Source of the DNA: Pedosphaera sp.
GTDB taxonomy: Bacteria > Verrucomicrobiota > Verrucomicrobiia > Limisphaerales > UBA9464
Direction of reading: 5' to 3'
DNA length: 12,316 nt
Assembly (NCBI GenBank): GCA_009695405.1
Contig: SIAZ01000096.1
Location: forward strand, 1 to 12,316
The translations under genes and the position numbers were made by a program. Of the stretch, positions 1 to 7,500 are shown in pieces. The notes below the pieces were generated by a model that was given only the letters and a program-made list of their open reading frames with translations, did not search any database and was not told the origin of the DNA. The first letter of the stretch is position 1. Each line of letters opens with the position of its first letter.

Positions 1-245
1 TCACACGGGGCGCGGACCATGAAGTGATGAGCCAGGAAGCAACAGCGAAACAAGAGCGGCGCGCGCGCCGCGTCCAGCCCTCCGGTCGCCCCTGCGGGGC
101 TCCCTCCGGGCTGGACGCGAAGAGGCCCGTCTGCGAGCGTCCGGGTCAGTCAAAAAGCACGACCCTTGAAGAACCATTTCAGACCCCAAACCATAACTTA
201 ATTCCGACCAAAAGTGGTCCAACGATCGGGGTCCACCTTAAGTAG
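1..245. mobile_element. Probable outer end of an IS21-like insertion sequence (partial)
   Basis: No convincing coding sequence is present here. The last part carries two spaced GGTCCA blocks (216-221 and 230-235), the first next to a small inverted repeat GACCA/TGGTC (206-210, 215-219). Repeated blocks of the GTGGTCCA/GGGGTCCACCTTA type are what I recall from the multi-repeat ends of IS21-family elements. The upstream part is a GC-rich hairpin, common just after the last gene of such elements. Base composition changes abruptly to ordinary chromosomal sequence after about 245. The element would continue to the left of the window, so its transposase genes cannot be seen and the family name is an inference. 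It could also be another IS or a repetitive intergenic unit. Confidence 0.4.
69..119. repeat. Strong nested GC-rich hairpin
   Basis: Two perfectly complementary 12-base arms (69-80, CGCGTCCAGCCC, and 108-119, GGGCTGGACGCG) enclose a second hairpin, GCCCC-TGC-GGGGC, at 88-100. The octamer CCCTCCGG occurs directly repeated at 78-85 and 102-109. Such a structure would fold stably in RNA or single-stranded DNA. It may be a terminator or a structural part of the adjoining IS end. No T-tract follows, so classical intrinsic termination is not supported. Confidence 0.6.
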
Positions 246-386
246 CGAAGATTCTAAGCAATGATTCACCTAGACTGTTGCAAATCAGCACCCACTTTTT
301 GGCCCCGACCCGACGCGCTCACTTATTGAGTCGAAAATCCATTTCCGTCTAGGATCTCTCAAGACTACATTCCGTCCTAGTTTCGC
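246..386. other. Intergenic leader of signal peptidase gene
   Basis: This stretch separates the putative IS end from the first chromosomal gene. It contains no ORF of note and no Shine-Dalgarno sequence before the ATG at 387. The only promoter-like element is the weak one listed at 326-355. Confidence 0.4.
326..355 (+). promoter_or_regulatory. Weak sigma70-like promoter candidate
   Basis: TTGAGT (326-331) and TAGGAT (350-355) are separated by 18 bases. Each matches the sigma70 consensus at four of six positions. The pair lies 31 bases before the ATG of the signal peptidase gene, in a sensible place. Matches this weak occur by chance, so this is only a candidate. Confidence 0.18.
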
Positions 387-929
387 ATGACCGACACTGA
401 ATCGATATCGCGAGTTTCTTGGTGGCAAATCATTGCGATAGGTCGCAACCCAAAGACCACTTTTGTCCGATTGCTCATCACTGCAGTCTTAGTCTATTGG
501 GGATTTAAGTCGGCCATCCTGCCAATCTCAGTTAGTGGCATTAGCATGCAACCCACCTATCGCGATGGAAAACGACTGTTCATCAATAAATTAGCCTACA
601 GATTAGATCTTCCTCAGCGGGGCGACGTCGTAGCCATCCATGAAGCCGGCGACCGATTATACCTCCTAAAAAGAATAATCGGACTTCCAGGAGAACGCCT
701 CCGGATTATGCGTGGCACGGTTTATATTGACGATGAGCCTCTCCTAGAACCCTACCTATTGCCACCCACCAATGGAGTCGTTAACCCAGCACCGTGGGAA
801 CTAGATGAAGTCCGGATTCGTGGGGACGAACTCTTTGTCATCGGAGATAATCGTTCCATGGGAAAAGGGGACCATTATTTCGGAAGAGTAAACTCCTCTC
901 GGATCGCTGGGCGCCTGATTAAGCCATGA
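387..929 (+). CDS. lepB: Signal peptidase I (S26 family), divergent
   Basis: Membrane-anchored serine protease of 180 aa that removes signal peptides from exported preproteins on the outer face of the cytoplasmic membrane. One membrane segment lies at about residues 27-47. Box B is SGISMQPT with nucleophile Ser53. Box D is LLKRIIGLPGE with general-base Lys95. Box E starts GDNRSM at 153-158. The usual GDNRxxSxDSR pattern is altered: the serine and the DSR triad are replaced, giving GDNRSMGKGDHYFG. I recall GDNRSM-type boxes from verrucomicrobial relatives, so this is probably a lineage variant rather than a dead enzyme. It is shorter than E. coli LepB and has a single anchor, as in many Gram-positive-like SPases. 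No Shine-Dalgarno sequence precedes the ATG. It overlaps the next gene by four bases (ATGA), implying translational coupling. It may be one of several paralogues in the genome. Confidence 0.9.
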   Translation: MTDTESISRVSWWQIIAIGRNPKTTFVRLLITAVLVYWGFKSAILPISVSGISMQPTYRDGKRLFINKLAYRLDLPQRGDVVAIHEAGDRLYLLKRIIGLPGERLRIMRGTVYIDDEPLLEPYLLPPTNGVVNPAPWELDEVRIRGDELFVIGDNRSMGKGDHYFGRVNSSRIAGRLIKP

Positions 930-1429
930 ACACTCGATTCGTGCGCATTGCGCTCTTTCTCGCCATCGCGGCGGCTCTCACCGCATTGATCCGCCTGATG
1001 CCCACTGAAGAAGACCGTATCCGAGTGGTTATCCTTAAAGCCCGGGCGGCTATTTCTTCTGAGAATCGAACTAAAAGCCCGCTGGACACTCTCGCCCGAG
1101 TGGGAGAACTCACCACCTGTCTGACCCGTGATATTATCGTCAATGTCGATGTATTCAGTCTTGGGGCCGGTTCTCTGCAAGGCGCGGAGGAGGTTCGGGG
1201 CGCCGTTTTAGCCCTTCCCCAAGTGTATCCCGAGCTTAAAGTTCGCTTCGACGATATTCGTATTACTCTCGAAGATCGGCTTCAAGCTCGGGCTTGGTTT
1301 GTTGCCACAATTACTCCGAAAGATCGGGAGTCGAGCGGAGCACAAGAGTTTGCCATCAGCCTACGACGGATCGACGGACGCTGGTTTATTTCTCGAATCG
1401 AAACGGTTAGATCACTCAAGCCTCAGTAA
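926..1429 (+). CDS. Membrane-anchored NTF2/SnoaL-like protein
   Basis: A 167-aa protein with a short positively charged N-terminus (MNTRFVR) and a hydrophobic stretch at about residues 7-24. This could be a membrane anchor or an uncleaved signal; no clear AxA cleavage site follows. The rest (about 30-165) has the alternating helix and curved-sheet pattern of the nuclear transport factor 2/SnoaL-like fold. It has an LxxLARVGELTTCLT helix region and ends in strands such as FAISLRRIDGRWFISRIE, a common last-strand pattern of NTF2-like domains. No catalytic residues can be named. Its start overlaps the stop of the signal peptidase gene (ATGA), so the two are probably cotranslated, and the protein may act at the membrane with the peptidase. 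The partnership is an inference from coupling alone. Confidence 0.7.
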   Translation: MNTRFVRIALFLAIAAALTALIRLMPTEEDRIRVVILKARAAISSENRTKSPLDTLARVGELTTCLTRDIIVNVDVFSLGAGSLQGAEEVRGAVLALPQVYPELKVRFDDIRITLEDRLQARAWFVATITPKDRESSGAQEFAISLRRIDGRWFISRIETVRSLKPQ

Positions 1430-1457
1430 CCCTCACTTGCAGTGAAGCCCATCTGGT

Positions 1458-2108
1458 ATGAGCCTCCTGCTCACAATGAAGGAAGCTTATATTGCTGCTA
1501 AAGAACGGTGGGCCCGAAAGATGGCGGGTGTGGATAAACCCGCGATCCATTCGGTAAACCGCCTCCCACCGGGCCAGAGAGAGGTAACCAACTTCCCGAT
1601 CCTTGATTTCGGCGTCAAACCCCAGATCCCCTTAGATCGGTGGGAACTTAAGATCGGTGGTGCCGTAGAGAATCCGGTGACCCTCGACTGGCAGGCCTTT
1701 AACAGTTTACCTCAGTTTACCGACACCAGCGACTTTCATTGTGTCACTACTTGGAGCCAATTCGATATGCTCTGGAGTGGTGTTTCCTTCCTAACCCTTG
1801 TTGACTTAGTGCGGCCCGAAGCTTCGTGCAGTCACGTTTTTTTTAAAAGTTATGACGGTTACTCCACCAGCAACCCACTGGATGTCTGCACGGATGATGA
1901 TGTCCTGATTGCCCACCACTGGAAGAGCCAACCTTTGACGGTCGAACACGGCGGACCCGCCCGTGTGATACTTCCTAAACGCTATGCTTGGAAGGGGGCC
2001 AAATGGATCCGTGAAATTACCTTCATGAATCAGGACATCCTCGGCTTTTGGGAGTTGCGCGGTTACTCGAATACGGCCGACCCCTGGACGGATGATCGTT
2101 TCTCCTAA
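1458..2108 (+). CDS. Sulfite-oxidase-like molybdopterin-dependent oxidoreductase
   Basis: A 216-aa protein of the oxidoreductase molybdopterin-binding domain family (sulfite oxidase fold, group with YedY/MsrP and Bacillus YuiH). The molybdenum-ligand cysteine is Cys95 in DFHCVTTWS. It is followed by the family patterns FDMLWSGV, GYSTSNPL and, near the C-terminus, YAWKGAKWIREI. No Tat or Sec signal is present: the N-terminus is MSLLLTMKEAYIAAKERWARK, a charged helix. It therefore resembles the cytoplasmic YuiH-like branch rather than periplasmic MsrP, and no haem-membrane partner (MsrQ-like) lies next to it. Substrate is unknown; the family reduces S- or N-oxides or oxidises sulfite. The start is the first ATG, 28 bases after the preceding stop, without a Shine-Dalgarno sequence. 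Fold assignment is firm, reaction is not. Confidence 0.88.
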   Translation: MSLLLTMKEAYIAAKERWARKMAGVDKPAIHSVNRLPPGQREVTNFPILDFGVKPQIPLDRWELKIGGAVENPVTLDWQAFNSLPQFTDTSDFHCVTTWSQFDMLWSGVSFLTLVDLVRPEASCSHVFFKSYDGYSTSNPLDVCTDDDVLIAHHWKSQPLTVEHGGPARVILPKRYAWKGAKWIREITFMNQDILGFWELRGYSNTADPWTDDRFS

Positions 2109-2186
2109 AATAGATAAATCCTTCAACTTGAAGTGATTCTGAACTTACCGTTTGACACCTCAGTTCGTTTTGTAAGGAATAAGGGG

Positions 2187-3200
2187 GTGCCCCTATCTCT
2201 TCACAGCGTTCAAATTCTTACTCTTGTGACGCTGCTCGCTATCCCGTTCGTTCGCGCTGAAGTGAATGTCGTTGAGAAAGTCGATACGGATGTCTACTTC
2301 CACGAAGGTGACGGCGGCCGCTATGGCCATTGCAACAACGGTTGGATCATCTTCAACGACTACGTCTTGATGATTGATGCGAACTTCCCCTCTGGCGCTC
2401 AAGTCGTGTTACCGAAAATCAAGGCGATGACCGACAAGCCCATCAAGTTTGCCTTCGACACGCACCACCATGGCGACCACGCCTATGGCAACCAAGTCAT
2501 GCACGAGGCCGGCGCGACAATTGTGGGCCACTCGGGCGTGCTGACAGAGATGAAGAAATATGAAACGAACTACTTTACCGGCAAAGGATCTGGCCCTTGG
2601 GAAAGCGCGGCGAAAAATCGCAAGGATGTCGCCGCTAGCAAACTCCGCCCGCCGAGCCTGCTCTTCGAGCAAAAGATGGCCTTCGACGACGGTACGCACC
2701 GCGTCGAGCTGCTTCACTTCGGCGTCGCTCACACCCACGGCGACGGTTGGGCGTGGTTGCCCAAGGAGCGGGTTATTTTCACTGGTGACGCCTGCGTAAA
2801 CGGTCCTTACAACTACGTTGGCGACGGCAATATCCACGAGTGGATCAAGACCTTGGACAAGGTCATCGCTCTCAAGCCGCTGAAAGTCTGCCCCGCGCAC
2901 GGCCCCAGCGGTGGTCCAGAGATGTTGACGAACCAGCAGCAGTATTTCAAATCTCTCCTCGCCGAGGTCAAAAAGCTCAAAGTCGCCCGTAAAACCGCAG
3001 CCGAAGTGCAAGCCGCCTCCAATACCATTAAAGAAATGCTCCGCAGAGACGAGCGTATTGCCCAATATATTGGTTCGATGTTCTTCGAGGCGCAGGTGGA
3101 GAAGATATGGAGGGAAATGAAGGGTGCCGCTTTCCCAACAAAGAAGCAGGCGCAAGCACAACCCGCTAAACTTAAAGCCAAGACCCTTGCAGCGCGCTAG
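2187..3200 (+). CDS. Exported metallo-beta-lactamase-fold hydrolase
   Basis: A zinc-dependent MBL-fold hydrolase, 337 aa from the start chosen here. The metal-binding signature THHHGDH gives H93, H95, D97 and H98. Further ligands are probably H182 (AHTHGDG), D201 (FTGDACVNG) and H238 (CPAHGP). I chose the GTG at 2187 because AAGGA lies 8 bases upstream and the resulting N-terminus is a signal peptide (LTLVTLLAIPFVRA, cut before EV). The frame is open from a GTG at 2133, but that start has no Shine-Dalgarno sequence and adds a polar extension. A perfect TTGACA at 2152-2157, without a good -10, also lies between the two starts. The C-terminal ~25 residues are rich in Lys, Ala and Gln (KKQAQAQPAKLKAK) and are probably unstructured. 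Substrate is unknown. The layout resembles exported class-B-like and quinoprotein-relay-type MBL proteins; beta-lactam hydrolysis should not be assumed. Confidence 0.85.
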   Translation: MPLSLHSVQILTLVTLLAIPFVRAEVNVVEKVDTDVYFHEGDGGRYGHCNNGWIIFNDYVLMIDANFPSGAQVVLPKIKAMTDKPIKFAFDTHHHGDHAYGNQVMHEAGATIVGHSGVLTEMKKYETNYFTGKGSGPWESAAKNRKDVAASKLRPPSLLFEQKMAFDDGTHRVELLHFGVAHTHGDGWAWLPKERVIFTGDACVNGPYNYVGDGNIHEWIKTLDKVIALKPLKVCPAHGPSGGPEMLTNQQQYFKSLLAEVKKLKVARKTAAEVQAASNTIKEMLRRDERIAQYIGSMFFEAQVEKIWREMKGAAFPTKKQAQAQPAKLKAKTLAAR

Positions 3201-3261
3201 TCAGGGTTCTTACGCTTTTAAGAGTGTCGCTTTTATCCGCTCCAATGCCTCAATTCCTAGT

Positions 3262-4440
3262 ATGATCCCGTTTTCTCTCTTGCCCGCTCGCCGCTTTTTC
3301 TTCGCTGTCATCACCGCAACTGCAGTTACTGCTATTACGTTAAGCAGTGGTTGCAAGCCCTCGGCCTCCAGTGAGGCCAGTGCGACAATTAAGGTTGGGG
3401 AATACGCTTCACTTACTGGCACCGAAGCAACTTTCGGTGTCTCTTCTCATGAGGGAATAGTCCTTGCAGTGGAAGAAATAAACAAAGCTGGAGGGATTCT
3501 CGGCAAACAAGTGGAATTGTTTTACGAGGACAACCGTTCGACCGCAGGTGAGTCTGTCACTATTGTTAAAAAGTTGATCAGTCGAGATGGAGTTGTCGCA
3601 GTTTTAGGTGAAGTGGCTTCGGGCCGTTCTCTTGAGGCGGCTCCAGTGTGCCAAGCCGCTGGGATTCCGATGATTTCACCCTCGTCCACTAATCCTAAAG
3701 TCACCGAAGTCGGCGACTACATTTTCCGCATTTGTTTTACCGATCCCTTCCAAGGTAAACTGATTTCTGACTTTGCTTGGAAATCACTCAAACTAAAGCG
3801 AGTTGCCGTTTTCTCCGATGTTTCATCGGCCTACGGTGACGGCCTTAGACAGTGTTTTAGCGATGCTTTTAAAGCGTCGGGGGGTCAAATTATCGTCGAA
3901 CAAAAATATTCGTCGAAGGACAAGGATTTTAAAGCTCAATTGACTGCGATTAAGGCGACCAATCCAGATGGTATTTGCATACCCGGTTATTATAACGAAG
4001 TCGGATTGATTGTGAAGCAAGCCCGCGAGTTAGGGATTATGGTTCCTCTATTTGGAGGGGACGGATGGGAAGCTCCTGAGCTCATCCAGATCGGTGGTGC
4101 AGAATCTCTAAAGAACACCTATTACTCCACCCACTTTTCTCCGATTCAAGATACCCCTGACGCTAAGAAATTTGTCTCTTCCTACAAGGCTCGTTATAGC
4201 GGTAAAACACCCGATGCAGTGGCGGCCCTAGGCTACGATTCAATGTTGGTTCTTGCCGATTCAATCAAACGCGCCGGTTCTACCGAGCCTAAAAAATTAA
4301 AAGCTGCTTTGGCCGCAACGGATATGATGGGTGCTTCAGGTCGTACTCGGATGGATGCAAAGCGCGACTCACCGAAGGCCGCAGTCATTATTACTGTGGA
4401 AAATGGGCAGTTCAAATTCCTGCAAACTGTTGAACCTTAA
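3262..4440 (+). CDS. ABC transporter substrate-binding lipoprotein, LivJ/periplasmic binding type I
   Basis: A 392-aa ligand receptor of the branched-chain amino-acid (Leu/Ile/Val-type) family of type I periplasmic binding proteins. It starts with a signal sequence (RRFFFAVITATAVTAITLSSG) and a lipobox-like SSGC with Cys31, so it is probably a lipoprotein. The mature part begins IKVGEYASLTGTEATFG, the typical first strand and ligand loop of the family. It continues with AVEEINKAGGILGKQVELFYEDNRS, the VVAVLGEVASGRSL and ISPSSTNP ligand-contact loops, and YGDGLRQCFSDAF of the second lobe. The ORF is open from 3124, overlapping the MBL gene, but only the ATG at 3262 places the signal peptide at the N-terminus. 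No Shine-Dalgarno sequence is visible. No permease or ATPase gene lies nearby, so it must work with a transporter encoded elsewhere or act as a sensor. Ligand unknown. Confidence 0.9.
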   Translation: MIPFSLLPARRFFFAVITATAVTAITLSSGCKPSASSEASATIKVGEYASLTGTEATFGVSSHEGIVLAVEEINKAGGILGKQVELFYEDNRSTAGESVTIVKKLISRDGVVAVLGEVASGRSLEAAPVCQAAGIPMISPSSTNPKVTEVGDYIFRICFTDPFQGKLISDFAWKSLKLKRVAVFSDVSSAYGDGLRQCFSDAFKASGGQIIVEQKYSSKDKDFKAQLTAIKATNPDGICIPGYYNEVGLIVKQARELGIMVPLFGGDGWEAPELIQIGGAESLKNTYYSTHFSPIQDTPDAKKFVSSYKARYSGKTPDAVAALGYDSMLVLADSIKRAGSTEPKKLKAALAATDMMGASGRTRMDAKRDSPKAAVIITVENGQFKFLQTVEP

Positions 4441-4475
4441 ACCGCACTTATCTTAAGCCATCGAAAGACGAAATA

Positions 4476-4504
4476 GACTTGGGAGTCTCATCGATCACCA
4501 AGTC
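4476..4504. other. Inverted repeat between binding protein and PSCyt genes
   Basis: GACTTGG (4476-4482) and CCAAGTC (4498-4504) can pair around a 15-base loop. AGACT (4475-4479) and AGTCT (4484-4488) form a competing small hairpin. There is no T-tract, so it is not a standard terminator. It may be an operator or chance. Confidence 0.25.
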
Positions 4505-4551
4505 AGATCAACTTAAAGGCTGAATTACTTTTGGGAGAGATGATCTAAGCA

Positions 4552-7500
4552 TTGCAGAAAATAGAATCAGTTCTAACTCTAATCTCTGTGTTCTCCACTT
4601 TGTTTAAAATTCTTCGAGAACTTAAATCACCGCTGCTGCCCGTCGCTCTATCTAGCTGGTTGGGGATCTTCACTGTTGGTTTTGCGGCAAATACACCCGG
4701 TTTCTCGTCGATTCAGATTGAGTTTTTTGAAAAAAGAATTCGCCCAGTATTGGTCCAGAACTGTTTGGAGTGTCACGGTAGTGAAGGAAAACCAAAGGGC
4801 GACTTACGCTTAGACTCGCGTGACGCGGTGCTGCGGGGGGGCAAATCAGGTCCTGCTATCGTCGTCGGTGATCCTGAAAAAAGTATACTAATTCAAGCTG
4901 TTCGCCATCTGCACCCGGACCTAGCCATGCCGAAAAAAGGCCCGCGTTTAGCAGATTCGGTTCTCGCCGATTTATCTGCTTGGATAGCAGACGGGGCCGC
5001 AGATCCCAGAACAGGTCTTGCAATCAGCACTGCCGAAGAATGGCAAAAAGTTTTTAAAGCGCGCTTGGAACAGTGGTGCTTTCAGCCGGTCAAATCTTCC
5101 CCAGTCCCAAACGTCCAAAATGTTTCTTGGGCTGAAATGCGGGTGGATCGGTTTATTCTGGCCCAACTCGAAGCTGCCAAACTAAAACCAGCACCGAGGG
5201 CTTCTTCGCAAGCTTGGCTTCGACGCATTTATTTTGTTTTATCCGGACTCCCGCCGTCGCCCGCAGATGTTTTGCAGTTCCTACGAGATCCTTCCACCGA
5301 GGCTCGAGCTCGAACGGTCGAACGGTTGCTGGCCTCTCCACATTTTGGTGAGCGTTGGGCTAGGCACTGGATGGACTTGGTTCGTTTTGCTGACTCTTAT
5401 GGTCACGAACAGGACTTCACGATTCCTCATAGTTGGCGATATAGGGACTACATTGTTCGAGCCTTAAATGCTGATGTGCCGTACAACCAATGGGTGACTG
5501 AACACGTCGCAGGGGACCTCCTCGACGTCCCACGCCGGAATCCGTCAACTGGGTTGAATGAATCGATCATCGGCACTGGCTTTTGGTATCTCCATCAAGC
5601 CACTCATAGTCCAGTTGATCCTCTGCTGGATGAGGCGGATCGGATTGATAATCAGGTCGACGTTCTTTCTAAGACATTTCTAGGTCTCACGGTGGCTTGT
5701 GCTCGGTGTCATAATCATAAATTCGACGCTATTTCAGCGCAGGATTATTATAGCCTCACCGCGATTCTACGAGGGACACGTCAGGATATCGCCTATCTTG
5801 ATCCCGATGGTTCTTTGGAAGCTAAAGTCACAATCCTCGCCGCTTTACACGAGGGTAAGACTGGTGAGATTCAGTCTCTTTTGAATCGGTACATCCGAAA
5901 TAAAGGAGTTCAGATCTCACCGTTTATTTCAGCGGCTCTGGAAGTGATCGAGGGGCTGGAGAAAAACAGCGACCGGGCCTTAACTCAAAGACCGAATCAC
6001 GTTTTTGAAAATTTTGAAAACGGTGCCCACGATCGCTGGACTCTCTCTGGAGACGCCTTCGGGCCCCAACCTAATGATGGCATTCAGACAAACCAACAGT
6101 CAGTAGAGGGCTATTTGGGTCGAGGCTTAGCAACTAGTTCCACCCGAGGTGACACTCCCCGAGGCGCACTCCAGTCACGGCCTTTTCGCATTGAATATCC
6201 GTTTATACACTCTTTGGTTGGGGGCGGAAACTCGACCCATAAAGTTAGATTTGTTCTGCGAGTAGACGGGAGCGAAGTGAGAACAGCTTCTGGATCAAAC
6301 CGTGACTCTTTAGAACCCGTAGTTTGGGATGTTAAAAAGTGGATCGGACAAGAGGGCGCCTTGGAAATTATAGATGAAGACACCCACAGTTGGGGCCATA
6401 TCCATGTGGACCATATTGTCTTTTCAGATGCTGTAGAAAATGTGTTTCTCCGCCGCCCAATTGCGAGTGTGGCCAAAGAGCGTCAATTGGATATCGGCCG
6501 ATTGAATCGCTGGGTTAGTGAATTAGTGAAAGCGGCATCTGATCCGCAGCATCCTCTGCAAAATTTACGCACCCATTCGAAGTTAGCACCGAAGCCTAAC
6601 CAAGTGGTGATTCCCCCAGTTAAAACGAGGCCCCCCTCAGACCTTACTTTCTCGCAGTATTTTCCGAGTGGGCAGGCCTTTCAGCAATCGACAAATAAGG
6701 GGAATAAATGGCGGCTGAATGGCGATGGAATCGAGTTCTTTGGTTCAAGAATTCAACACAGTGGTCTGTGGGCAGACGGATTGCAGGGCACGCTGCGAAC
6801 TCCGTCTTTCACTCTCAGCGAGGAGAATTTGCATTTGAAATTGGCCGGTCGCCAAGGACAGGTCCGCCTCATAATTTGTCGCTATGGATTGCGTGAGTTC
6901 AATCCCCTTCTCTTTGAACAGACCCTATTTGAGGTTAATACCAGCGGAGATTTTACTTGGTTTACTCTTAGTTCAGATATTAAACGGCATTTAGGGCGTA
7001 CGGCGTATTTAGAGTTTATAGATAATGGCGACGGCTTTTTAGCGATTGACCGCATTGTGTTGTCTCAAAATCCGAAGCCCCCAATGGATTCAATCTGGTC
7101 ACAGGAGTTATTGGCGACGGAGACATTAACCGATCGTGCCGATCGAATCGAAGCTTTGGTGAATGATCAACTGGATCGCTGGCTGCGTAATGACCCCGGC
7201 AATGAGAGTCTTTCACTCGCTTCGTGGCTTTCGGTGAAGGGGTTGTTGGATTGGAATCAAAGTAATTCTGTCCTCACGACTCTCCGAGAGCAGGCTCGCA
7301 AGGCAGGTGAAACTCTACCGCCCCCAGTTCGGGTCTTAGCGATGGCAGAAGGGACGCCTGAGGAAACCCGGATTTATGTTCGCGGCGATCCCAAACAACT
7401 AGGTTCGGCGGTGGTACCGCGTTTTCTTGAGGCGCTTGCCGGTCCGCAAATCCTCCGAGCGCCGCAAGGGAGTGGGAGACGGGAGTTAGCAGCCTCGCTT

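Noticed and set aside
24..245. Plus-strand 73-codon ORF and the matching minus-strand ORF (1-222)
   Set aside because: Both translate GC-rich hairpin sequence into Arg/Pro/Gly-rich peptides of low complexity and run into IS-end repeats.
875..1180. Minus-strand 101-codon ORF across the lepB/NTF2 junction
   Set aside because: It is opposite two coupled plus-strand genes and shows no conserved pattern.
1433..1445. Hairpin TCACT-TGC-AGTGA between the NTF2-like and oxidoreductase genes
   Set aside because: A five-bp stem without a T-tract in a 28-base gap is likely chance.
2121..2133. Small palindrome CTTCAACTTGAAG after the sulfite-oxidase-like gene
   Set aside because: Only 5-6 bp per arm with no T-tract; too short to separate from chance.
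2152..2157. Perfect TTGACA upstream of the MBL gene
   Set aside because: No acceptable -10 follows at 16-18 bases, so it is not listed as a promoter.
2409..3161. 250-codon open frame on the minus strand inside the MBL gene
   Set aside because: It lies wholly opposite a gene with clear zinc-binding motifs, and its translation is Leu/Val/Gly-rich without family features.
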